A DNA stretch of 64,000 bases from Coccinella septempunctata (lineage: Eukaryota; Arthropoda; Insecta; Coleoptera; Coccinellidae): the NCBI RefSeq assembly GCF_907165205.1, contig NC_058193.1, forward strand, positions 17,249,521 to 17,313,520, read 5' to 3'. The notes beneath the pieces were generated by a model. The model saw only the letters and a program-made list of their open reading frames with translations. It made no database searches and was not told the origin of the DNA. Positions 54,040 through 64,000 of this stretch are shown in pieces; positions within the stretch are counted from its first letter, which is position 1; each line of letters begins with the position of its first letter. Made by a program: the position numbers and the translations under genes.

Positions 54040-57000
54040 AATCATTTCGTAATTGATTTAGACTAGGTACTTGTATTAAGTATATTATTTGCAACTGAAT
54101 TGATTGATATTTCATTCATATTACCTGAAAAGGCTTCAAAACCCCTCTGCACTCCCGAAATAATCGATTCGATTAGCAACGAACTTTTCATGAAATGATT
54201 TTTTACGTTTTTTACTCACCAAAATTTATTTCCGAAAAGTACTTCTATGACGCGAAAGAACAACGGACTGCTTTGCTCTGTCCGTGACAAGGTCTGAGTG
54301 AAGATTTAAAATCTAATTCGACCAAATGCAGACCATAAATTTTTCCGGAAACACACGCAGCAAGAGTTTCCGGGGCGCCTCAAGTTTATTCACATTTTAA
54401 AACTCCTCGGTCTCCTGGCCATTTATTATTTTTATTGGCAATAGTCCCGATAGTTAGGATACCATTATACGGTCAAACTTTTAAAATACATTCCTGGGAC
54501 TACTTAAGGAACCGAACACATTCGGTAGAGTGGATGTTTGAATGAATACTTACTGCAATGAAGTAGCAACTGGAAAAAATTGTATATTGTGCTATTTCCA
54601 AATCAAATTTTGCTTGACAGACTCAATACATTACTATTGGGAATTCCAAGCAAATGATTTGCCCTCTGGTGTCCATTTTTGAACATAAAAATTGAATACA
54701 CTTTTGTTTGTTTACCTATAGGAACTGAGGATAATTTAGTGTTTCAATGAGAGTTTTCATGAAAATTATATCTTAATCTGTTGAATATCTTCATATATCT
54801 CGTGACAATGAGGGAAGCTTAGTGGAAGTTTTCACAATTTGAATCGTTTGAGCAAATCTTCGAATACGACTTTCTTATAAAGGTGTCAGTTTTCACTATT
54901 TTCCATGATGAAATATGAACGTGGAGTCAATTTTTAAGGACATATGTATCTTGTCCTCATAGCATGGTGAAGTTTTTATACATTTCAAATTAGTTACGGA
55001 GGCGAATCAACTAACCTCGATATATTACCTCAAAATAAAAGAATTTACACAAAAAACAAATCTGTTTCCCCCAGAGAGGGCTTTTTTCACCAGGTAAGTT
55101 GATATACATATAAATTTCTATAATATTCACACAAACTTCATTCAGAAAATCATTTCTGATTTCCAGTTCAACTGGACAAGTTTTCTCAGCATTAGTGTTC
55201 CTATTTTAGCCATTGTAGATAATGGAGAAGGCAAGATATCATAATTGTGGCTCTCATACAATCAATTTCCTTCTTTTATGATCGTGTAAAAAGCAAAGAA
55301 GTTCTGATTCAAAAAATATTGCTCTGTTTTATCAGTTCATTCAGAATTTGTTTCATATAGTCCATTCAACAATGGTTGACATCCCAGTAGGTCTTGAAAG
55401 TCCAGGCGCAGCTTAATATCTGGTCACAAAAGATTTCCGAAAATTTCTGTACTTTCAATCACAGAACAATAACATATTAATATAACCTATAAAAGTATAT
55501 GAAAATAAGAAATATTGATAATAATTACACACTTGAATCCAGTTGCGGCAACCAATCTTCAAAACTGAGAAAAAACATGTATCAACCGAGAAAAAGGATT
55601 CATTTGACGAAAATCTCAAAATCCCCTCCAAAAATGACAATTACTGCATCAAATTTTTAGTTCGAACTATCATCACCATGCCGCTGCAATCTACATTTGA
55701 ATTCCCAATATTTCTATCAAAGTAACACTAATGATTACCGAGATTATCAATCGAATTTTGTAACGCAAACATTTCAAATTTGAATGGAGGTCGATCTGAA
55801 GTAGGTATTATTATTATTATATTATCCTGATTCTCCCTAGGTACCAAACTACCCCTCAGAAGCTCTATGATGAAATTGTCTTGAAAGCTTGTTTTCGGCT
55901 TATATATGTTTATCAGGTATTTTCATGTAGAGATTAATGTCTCCCATAATGACATATATATGAAGTGTTTAGTTTTTCACAAGAGTAAAAATTTTGATCA
56001 TTCTTTACTGTATTCCAATACCAGGAATGAGGACACAAAACTTTTGTAAAATATCTGCTGGATGTTCAATTCAAAGTGTAATAGCTTCATCAGAAAAAAG
56101 TATTTCACCAAAAATAATCAATATTTTTGTTTGTGAGATTGTATGAATGAACTGACTGAAGGATGCGCTTAGGAAAGATGATTTTTTATTTTTTTATTTT
56201 GAACAGAATATTGAATAAGGCGAGTTTCAAACAAAAACTTCTGGGATTATACTGAAACTTCCACCCTTATCGATGTCAGGTTAACGTAGGGTAATTCATC
56301 ATCAGAAAATCAATATTATCACTTTGAAGATAACAATCCCCAAAGTTCGAACGAAATAGCTAGCACATGGAAAAAGAGACTGCAGCGCTGAATTATATCG
56401 ATAACCCCTGCCTGTACAGCATAAAAGCATCGGCTGCCTTAGAAAGATATAAGGCGATATTGAAGTTATGTGTAGTCAATTTAAATCTGACAACCCAATT
56501 TTTCGCTCATTTCTTATTCATGAATTGTTATCCAATGGCATTGCCGACCTCAAAACGGGAAAGAATATTGTGGCGAGAAATTTTCCTTAAAATTCTATTA
56601 CATGGAAATATTGTTGAATAATGGATCGTTCGAAGAAGAAAATTTTTCTATTCAATAGTTTCATTAAAAGTGAAGTTATTCCATTATGGCTGGGACAACA
56701 TAATTTTTGCACCAAAGTTCACTCTTTATGAAAAAAAATTGTGAAAATGGGAGACCACACTTTTTTGAACCATTCTGCTGGAGAGTTTATTTTTACCACT
56801 TCCAACTCCCAATTCTGCCATTCTGTAACATGGACCGGAAATGTACAGGTTGTGTATAAGAAAGTCATCAAGTAGGACAAATCGAATTCATCGACACTCA
56901 AGATTTTCAAATTACAATAATTTTATTTTAACATTTTAGTCGATTCTACATGAAAAAATAATAAGATAAACTAGTCGAAGAGAAAAGTAAACTTCCATCT

Positions 57001-57200
57001 TCTTGTTTATTTCAGGAATTGAGTCAATTATATTAAAAACTTATATAATGTTCCATTTGTGAGTTTTTTCATTTCTATTTACTACTTAATCAAACTTTGG
57101 CATCTTTTCTGTGTACCTATTGCTCTTGTCTCAGAAATATTTGTAGGTATTAACAAAAATCTATTTTTTTATTTATTCGTATGCGGAGTATTAATTGGAC
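54040..57200. other. No confident feature
   Basis: This would be the intron of the tentative gene. Unassigned frames include 56367-56621 (84 codons, starts MEKETAALNYIDNPCLYSIK). AT-rich, with no inverted-repeat elements spotted. Confidence 0.3.
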
Positions 57201-57207
57201 ATTGCAG

Positions 57208-57269
57208 GTCCTTCTGACACATCCGAAACATGGTACAATGATCTGCGCGTCCGTCTTTCAGGACATTAG
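57208..57269 (+). other. Candidate terminal exon
   Basis: After ggacattgcag the sequence reads in the phase left by the exon at 53933-54029: PSDTSETWYNDLRVRLSGH and TAG. An AATAAA follows at about 57523. Together they would give a protein of about 52 residues. It could equally be the end of a larger gene, or chance. Confidence 0.2.
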
Positions 57270-57699
57270 ACCTTCCAATTATTCTATTTTATGTTGAAAT
57301 GAATTTATTTGCAACATATTTTGTTCATTGTCTTTCTTGTAACAATCTGAAAAGGAGCTGGAAGAAGAAGCATGTTCATACCTACATATGTAGGTGGGTT
57401 ACCTATATGAATTATATTATTTGTTCATGTCACGCGTTTTATTCAGAAAAACATGTAAATTTGTTTATTGGGGGAGGCTCCACATCCGTATAGCTTCCCT
57501 CACTTCAGTAGTCACCCTTGAACTCAATAAAGAATATTGGTATAAGTATTATTGATATATGATTATATAACTATAGAAGAACTTATAGTACCAGTCGAAA
57601 CATTTTTTAGATCTCATAAGGTAAGAAATGTCAGTTATGGTCCTTAGTCATAATATTTATGTTCTGGACAACTTTTCCAAATTAAAAAAAAATTCCACA

Positions 57700-58615
57700 A
57701 GTTTTCTCGATATTGAACCAAAACCTCAAATCAATCAGACAGAAAATCAAAGAACGAGTAAAAGAAAATAACTCATTTTCAATAAAGGCTGATATGGGTA
57801 ATTGTTTAATGATTTTAAATAAGATGGACTATATAAATTAAGTTTTAGAATATCTCAAGAAAAATGGCTTCAGTAAAGGTTCCAGAACTCATGTAAACAA
57901 ATATAATACCGATTTCAAGAAGAGGCCTAAAGAAAACTCTTTGGACCCGACCTTGTGTGATAACTGGAGGTGTTTATTATTGCTTATATCTTCAACCATC
58001 CCTGGACTTTATGGCCTTCTGAAAGTTCATAAGGCTGGCATATCCATAAGAGAACCAGTTTGTGACATTCCGACATATAAGCTTGAACAGTGTTGAAAAC
58101 AGCTTGGATTAAATTACAAAACTCAGAGAATTACATAACCTGATGAAGCCATACTTACGATTTTCAAAAAGGTTTCATCCAATTCTTCATTTTCTTATGA
58201 AATGGCAAACTGTGTATATTAACTAAACGAGTTATGCCTTCAACAAAATTTCTTTATATTTAAAAATGATATGTATACACAAGAAGAGGGACTTAGTAAG
58301 TTAAATCCTTTGTCGCCCTCTTGCCGAATTGTTTATGTCGTTCATGAAGAGGCAGCTGATTCTTGATCCCGTAAATCCTTCTAAATAGATTATTCTTTTT
58401 TGGTACAGATAACATTCTTCTAGATTGGAGTGTAGGTGAAGAAAACCTTCCAGAGTTTTTTCGACTGGATCAATAAACAAATATAAACTTCACCTTAGCA
58501 TTCGAGTCTGCGAGCTCAACTTTCTAGATCTAACCATGAGACAGGCATCCAATAAATTGGTTTTTGATATTTTTAGAAAGCCGACTCTACTATTGATAGG
58601 TCATCTTGTCATTTT
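57700..58615 (+). pseudogene. Penelope-like RT relic lacking its catalytic motif
   Basis: Plus-strand frames in order: KADMGNCLMILNKMDYIN (early RT, ADKGN type), VLEYLKKNGFSKGSRTHVNK, STIPGLYGLLKVHKAG (like YGLPKIHK), AELFMSFMKRQLILDPVNPS, FWYR followed at once by a stop where YVDD should be, then LNFLDLTM and NKLVFDIFRKPT. Several bases covering the catalytic aspartates are missing at about 58404, with a frameshift. It is cut off at 58615 by another repeat, before any GIY-YIG domain. Inactive. Confidence 0.8.
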
Positions 58616-59220
58616 ATTTATTTATTTATACATAAGAATACAAACAGGCATACGCCCACTACAGTATTCACAACAAATAACAAACTCTGTACCCAGAAAA
58701 AGCAGATGAAAAATAAAAAGAGGTCACAAGAAATATCTACTGCTCAACAATATTAACAGTATCTCATCAATATTGTCATTAATATCTATATTTTCTTAAA
58801 AAAAGCAAACAAAAAAACAAGAAACAAATTCTTTTTCTTTCTTTTCCCTTTTTCGAGATCAGGGTACAGCCAGTCCAAAAATCGCCCTCAACTTTCTTCT
58901 GAGTGCAAGGCAACTGTCGACAGAAAAAATATCGACCGTATTACCAATATCATGACACGATTGAAGCATCTTCATGGGCCATAAGATGGCAGCATTTAAT
59001 ACATGCATAGTCCGACTTCTAAAGATACCGTTGAATGAAGAATCCTATCGGTTGTGTAGTGAGAAGAAAGAATACGCCGATTGGTTCGAAAAAGTCTGAT
59101 GTTATTAAGAGTTCTGCGCCAAGCATCATTAGGATCGGGCGACGGTTTCTGAAAAGGTAGAAAGTTCCGATTTTGTATTGTTTTCTTTTCCTCGTTTTGG
59201 GTTCAGAGAAAAACGTGAAT
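58616..59220 (-). mobile_element. Probable LINE 3' end on the minus strand
   Basis: It begins with a ttta repeat (atttatttatttatttatac), which on the minus strand is an (aaat)n tail after cttatgtataaat. Further in, the minus strand has a frame with RPDPNDAWRRTLNNIRLFRT and NRRILSSHYTTDRILHSTVS. It abuts the PLE relic. The family is not assigned. Confidence 0.4.
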
Positions 59221-59229
59221 TTAGTCCAA

Positions 59230-61674
59230 AGTCCTGAAATCTTCTGCTAATTCATTGATCATTAATTTTTTGTGTGCGCTAAACATACACACACAATATG
59301 GATTATGTTGATGAAAAATATTGTTTATTGTTGTGCTCTCTTTGTATGTGTATTGAGGAATTGAAGATTTGAGTTGGTCGTCATCGACCAACTGAGTGTA
59401 TGTAGAGAAGTTATTTTTTTTTTAATAGATGTAATTATTGATTATATTCAAAAGTTTCATTCAAACTTTCTCCCCAGAGAAATATATTTAGAATATAACA
59501 TCAAAGACCTTCAATTTTTGTGATTTAACATCTTAAAAATAATCACCCCTTGTCCGGTGGAAAGCCGCTCTTCCATTGATCAGGAAACGGAGTGCATTAT
59601 TACATGAATTTTGGTTCATTCGGGTTTTCTTCAAGAATTTCTTCAGGCACTTGAAGTCTTCTTGTCCATTTTACCATTTTATCTTGTTGGTTTTTCGACT
59701 CTAAATAAACCTGTCAAGAAAAAAACCTCATTTGATCTTTCAGGGAGGACTCCCGAATCTGAAAATCCTAATATGGCGCCTGTTATTTTTTGACACGGGT
59801 ATATCGAATATTTATCAATATACCGTTCCGACGGTAGGACTTATATTATATTAACATACAATTATATGTTTGTCCTGAATCATGAGTCGAAAATAACACT
59901 TATTTTTATGGTTCCGGATATAGCAGGTTCTCAAAAATATAAGAATTGAGATAGAAGCAAAGAGTAACAACTCTTTGATATAGCTAAGATGTCTAAAACT
60001 ATGGTGTACTCACTGATTCGATTTTGTTTCATTTTAGTCGGGGATATCGGATAGGTTTCATTTTTCCCACTGTAGGTAGCGCTGTGTAGAATTTGACAGA
60101 GCATTGTCAATTGATATTTGAAAATGATTTGAATACTTTCCTACCACTTACGAATATGTTGTACAATATATAAGCGATTATTGCTGTGTGAAAATGTATC
60201 AGTTTCGAGAAAGGGTGTAGGACATTCATTTATTCAACGTGTCGTTCAGTTTTCTGTATGGACAATCAATAACTACAGCTAAGAATTCGGTGTTGTTGGA
60301 ATTTGAGGCAGAACCAAATCAGATGAACGAACATTCGGGAGGGATATAGATAAGTTTTATGGCAACTTCAGCAATATTCCAAAGGAACTGTGTTGGAAAT
60401 ACGTAATGTGATGTGCGCATGTTTTAAGAAACAGAAATACATAAATCTATTCGACTCTTCTCTTTAAATATTCTTCACGAATAGATATGTGAAAATTCCC
60501 TTTCCTTCCAACCTTGTCAATTGAATTTATTTGATATTTGACCAATCAACTGTTTTATTCGAATAATATTAAATTACCCTCCTCGTGAATACAATCTGTC
60601 AAACCGAAATGATCTTGAAGAAAAATAGTAAATACTCCTTCGAACCCTTCGATAGTGTTGAAGTATTGACAGATTTGTTTTTACAACGAAAATTAAACTG
60701 TAAATCACAAATATTCCTCAACAGCTGACAAAATGGGCCAGTTCATATTTCGAACTCACTGATCGATATTCGATATCAACGCAAAACAAAATAAAACGAG
60801 AGAGTATCATTGGACTTCCTTGGGTAGAACGAGGATAGAACGAAGGAAATGCTGAAATGTTGATGCTTACAAAAAGTGACAAGTGTCAATTTAGAAACGA
60901 AATTTTATGATACTTCGAGATTCTTTTGGCAAAGTATGATCCAAAGCTCACTGTCATGAAACAAACCTTTATTAAGACACTATATCAGGACTTCTACCAA
61001 CACGTAACGAGATTTTGAAAGTATAATCAACAACAAAGAACTTGTGCGTGAGGTTTATGCGTAACGGAATATAGGAGTTTAACAACTTCACCTAGCAAAA
61101 CTTCAAAACTTACAAATGGCCTGAGAGCTATTAATAATGACCAAATTACCTCGCAGTTTTCAAAGTCGAATTCATAACAAATTCGAGGCATCTGCGTTTA
61201 ATCTCATTCACTACATGACTTTCTCTAGAGGCCTATGCTACGATATAATTCAAAAAGTTTGTAGAATAACAATAGGCCATAATTTATATTTGGGACTTCA
61301 GCCATATATTGAATTAAACATGAGGTTCAATGGTGAGTATGGTTCGATGTCCCGAGGGTGCCAGGTCTTCAGACAAGTCATTTTTTTATAACCCCGCAGG
61401 GTTAACATATGGGATGTAACAAATATTTTCCAGAGTAGGAATTCTGATTTACCTTGATCTCAGTCGCTTTGTATTGTTCCAGTTCTCTTCCTACACTGGC
61501 AACAATTCTTCACGAGCAGAGCAAAAATTGAGATGATATATAGATGCATTGCTTTAGTAACAACGCTTGCCAATTTATGTTATTCCCTCAATAATGTTCT
61601 TTTAAAATATTCATAGCATCACCAGAATCTGCAAAGAGGGATGCGAAGGATCTTCTAAAAAAAAAGTTGTGAAA
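59230..61674. other. No confident gene
   Basis: Frames at 59611-59793 and 61137-61391 (84 codons, contains FEASAFNLIHYMTFSRGLCY) have no recognised domain. The rest is AT-rich. Confidence 0.3.
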
Positions 61675-61685
61675 AATATGTACCT
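61675..61685. repeat. 11-bp flanking repeat of the PLE pair, left
   Basis: AATATGTACCT, repeated exactly at 63763-63773. This is a probable target duplication for the whole head-to-head PLE insertion. Confidence 0.65.
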
Positions 61686-61752
61686 CATATTAAAACAATT
61701 TATCAGGTATTTGGACTATGTTTATTTATATTCCTAATTTGTTGTCATAGAA

Positions 61753-61797
61753 CCGACGTTTCGGTCACACATCGGACCTTTATCAAGGCTGAAATTT
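61753..61797 (-). ncRNA. Hammerhead-like motif, minus PLE copy
   Basis: The minus strand reads CTTGATAAAGGTCCGATGTG then TGACCGAAACGTCGG. Stem II is GGTC/GACC and GAAACGTC follows. The box reads TTGATAA, that is U3 and A8 instead of C3 and G8, which could still pair. The plus copy at 63650-63674 keeps GTCCGATGTGTGACCGAAAC but has lost the first box. Confidence 0.45.
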
Positions 61798-62079
61798 TTT
61801 TTTTTTTTTTTGAAAAAAATGAGTCTCTACATAAAACAAACAACATTACACTCACTTTAATGATCATACAGGAACAAAGTCAAAAGGTAGTATTTGAACA
61901 TAAATAGGCATAAAATTAAATGTTCTCTCTCACAATTGCAATTTTTCTCAAGGAATCTAAGAACGACCATCAAAAAATCCTATCGCTTATCGGAGGCAAT
62001 ATTTAAATTGTTCTAGGAAGAAACACAGAACCTGAACATATTAACATAGAATATAATTCTCTTCTTTTATTTATTCACT

Positions 62080-62625
62080 GTTTTTACTTTCTTAAAGGTA
62101 CCAATAAATTGTTGTAGATTATATTAAGTCCATTAGCGTCTTCCCTGTAATTTACTGTCTTGTTTATGGCTATGTGTATCATCTCGCTAATATTTCGTCG
62201 ATAGTTGTTACTTTCATGGTCTAGTATTTTAGTTTCTTTAAAATTAAATTTATGTCCCTCTTTGTTGGAACGGGGTCCTTTAATTGTGTAAAGTATTTCT
62301 TAGTTGTTATTTTGTTGTAAAATGCGCATGTACAGTTAATCTTTTTGAAAATTCTTCATATATTCTGTGACAATCCAGGTATAAAAGGAAGCCTACAATA
62401 CAATGTACGTTCAATATCCTTTTGGAAGTATTCTCGTGTGTTAGTTACTTCCTGTTTGGTCTTTTTTATAATGTGTCGAATAGCATATTTAGGGTAATTA
62501 TTTTCTTTTAAAATATTGCTGACTTTCTCAATGTTTTCCTCTTTAAATTTAGTGTCGCTTAAAATTATGGTCCTGTACATCAAAACCAATAGCAGCGTTA
62601 ATTTTTTGTGTACTACTATGGTTGC
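62080..62625 (-). pseudogene. PLE RT end and GIY-YIG, minus copy with deletion
   Basis: The minus-strand frame at 62589-62356 reads MYRTIILSDTKFKEENIEKV, NILKENNYPKYAIRHIIKK, and YCRLPFIPGLSQNI, the C-terminal thumb of PLE RT just before the endonuclease. Further on, about 160 bases present in the plus copy are missing near 62265. This removes the GIY-YIG catalytic strand, and only the GHKFNF-type end and the following helix remain. Inactive. Confidence 0.75.
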
Positions 62626-62699
62626 TATAAAAATTTATAATTCTGTTGGAACTTATGTCCTTCGTGTACGACAACCATAGTAGTACACAAAAAACAATT

Positions 62700-63358
62700 A
62701 ACACTGCTATTGGTTTGATGTACAGGGCCATAATTTTAAGCGAAACTAAATTTAAAGAGGAAAACATTGAGAAAGTCAGCAATATTTCAAAAGAAAATAA
62801 TTACCCTAAATAAGCTATTCGACACATTATAAACAAGACTAAACAGAAAGTAACTAACACACGAGAATACTTCCAAAAGGATATTGAACGTACATTGTAT
62901 TGTAGGTTTAGATATCAAGAATTTTCAAAAAGATTAACTGTACATGCGCATTTTGCAACAAAATAACAACTAAGAAATACTTTACACAATTAAAGGACCC
63001 CGTTCCAACAAAATCACAATCAGGGGTGGTTTATAGTACAACATGTTTCAACTGCGACAAGGACAAGACCTACGTAGGACAGACAAGACAATTACTGAAA
63101 GACAGAATTAGACAACACAAAACTGACTGCAACAACATCAGAAATTGGGAAAAAACAGCACTCACTTCACATGCACAAAAAGAAGGACACAAATTTAATT
63201 TTAAAGAAACTAAAATACTAGGCCATGAAAGTAACAACAATCGACGAAATATTAGCGAGGTGATACACATAGCCATAAACAAGACAGTTAATTACAAGGA
63301 AGACGTTAATGGGCTTAATATAATCTACAACAATTTATTAGTACCTTTAAGAAAGTAA
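62700..63358 (+). pseudogene. PLE RT end and GIY-YIG endonuclease, plus copy
   Basis: An RT-thumb remnant (ETKFKEENIEKVSN, then a stop) leads to an open stretch at 63026-63358: VVYSTTCFNCDKDKTYVGQT (GIY-YIG core; the VVY...YVG pair), RQLLKDRIRQHKTDCNN, KTALTSHAQKEGHKFNFKET, SEVIHIAINKTVNY, and LRK before TAA. The conserved CxxC and H residues of the PLE-type zinc-binding insert are partly visible. This 110-codon domain is intact, but the RT before it is truncated and broken. It would nick DNA in target-primed reverse transcription. Confidence 0.8.
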
Positions 63359-63773
63359 AAAACAGTGAATAAAAAAAAAGAATTATATTCTATGTTAATA
63401 TGTTCAGGTTCTGTGTTTCTTTCTAGAACAATTTAGATATTGCCTCCGATAAGCGATAAGATTTGTTGACGGTCGTTCTTAGATTCCTTGAGAAAAATTG
63501 CAATTGTGAGAGGTCCTTGAGAAAAATTGCAATTGTTAGAGAGAACATTTAATTTCATGCCTATTTATGTTCAAATACTACCTTTTGACCTTGATCCTGT
63601 ATGATCATTAAAGTAAGTGTAATGTTGTTTGTCTTATGTAGAAACTCAGTCCGATGTGTGACCGAAACGTCGGTTTTATGACAACAAATTAGGAATATAA
63701 ATAAACATAGTCCAAATACCTGATAAATTGTTTTAATATTTAAATGGACGAGAGTTTAAATCAATATGTACCT

Positions 63774-64000
63774 TATTTTCATATAAAATAATAATGTTAA
63801 CGGTCATGAACAGTTCGTGGTCGAAGACGAAAATATTTCCGAAGAATATTCATTTTTTCTAGAAGATTTACTGTTACATATTACCCATAGACCAATAACG
63901 CTCGACTTTAAAACTACTGTCAGTAAAATCTTGTTTGAAGGGTTAATTTATTAAGTACGGGTAAAATGTTGTAACTTCGGAGAATAAGGGGAATTTCGGA
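63774..64000. other. Window end, nothing recognised
   Basis: AT-rich sequence after the PLE pair; no gene or repeat seen. Confidence 0.4.

Larger units (their letters stand above)
61686..63762. mobile_element. Head-to-head pair of truncated Penelope-like elements
   Basis: The minus copy (about 61695-62625) and plus copy (about 62670-63738) mirror each other: ttaaaacaatttatcaggta on the left and the inverse at 63725-63737, with a shared 3' segment (gacaacaaattaggaatata) and coding part. They meet at an inverted junction, ggttg...caacc, with a spacer of about 50 bp (tgtactactatggttg / caaccatagtagtaca). Both lack the N-terminal RT half. Confidence 0.85.

Noticed and set aside
62549..62782. 77-codon minus-strand frame across the PLE junction
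   Set aside because: Partly antisense to the plus-copy RT remnant and spans the inverted junction; not a separate gene.

Overview
The window looks like AT-rich, gene-poor arthropod chromosomal DNA, most likely from an insect (no species can be named from sequence alone). Reasons: no prokaryotic gene layout, no long open frames except one retroelement ORF, several non-LTR retrotransposon relics, several Penelope-like element (PLE) relics, Tc1/mariner and hAT remains, Harbinger-type MITEs with TTA/TAA target duplications, and a large family of TA-flanked palindromic elements whose ends read CAGGGT. No rRNA, intact tRNA, CRISPR or operon structure is visible. No host gene could be identified with confidence; three weak exon candidates are listed.

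Region by region. 1-2.5 kb: fragments of two LINE 3' ends, a MITE nested in a MITE, a hAT end and a CAGGGT MITE. 2.5-11.1 kb: one palindromic TA-flanked DNA element, split by a complete, very young Ty3/gypsy-type LTR retrotransposon (3834-10707, minus strand, 1594-bp LTRs differing at 5 noted positions, AAAG target duplication, Lys-type primer site, polypurine tract). Its 1013-codon ORF carries Gag and protease but no reverse transcriptase or RNase H, and only part of integrase. 11.9-15 kb: a LINE RT fragment, then a two-ORF LINE with zinc-knuckle ORF1, a TAATG junction, an endonuclease, and a deleted RT. 16.4-18.4 kb: a Tc1-like transposase N-terminus and a 5'-truncated minus-strand LINE with a 14-bp target duplication and a MITE in its tail. 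21-31 kb: palindromic and MITE elements, including a hAT relic with an exact 8-bp target duplication and a foldback element inside it. 32-41 kb: LINE and PLE relics, a 121-140-bp tandem array and hammerhead-like motifs. 41-50 kb: LINE, mariner-like and hAT remains. 51.6-53.6 kb: a striking 2-kb hairpin element built from 134-bp tandem repeats, with an 11-bp flanking duplication. 57.7-63.8 kb: PLE relics, ending in a head-to-head PLE pair bounded by an 11-bp direct repeat.

There is no pathway to reconstruct. The interest lies in nested insertions, which give relative ages, in deletion derivatives that keep cis signals and part of their coding capacity, and in repeated RNA-folding signals (hammerhead-like motifs, long hairpins).
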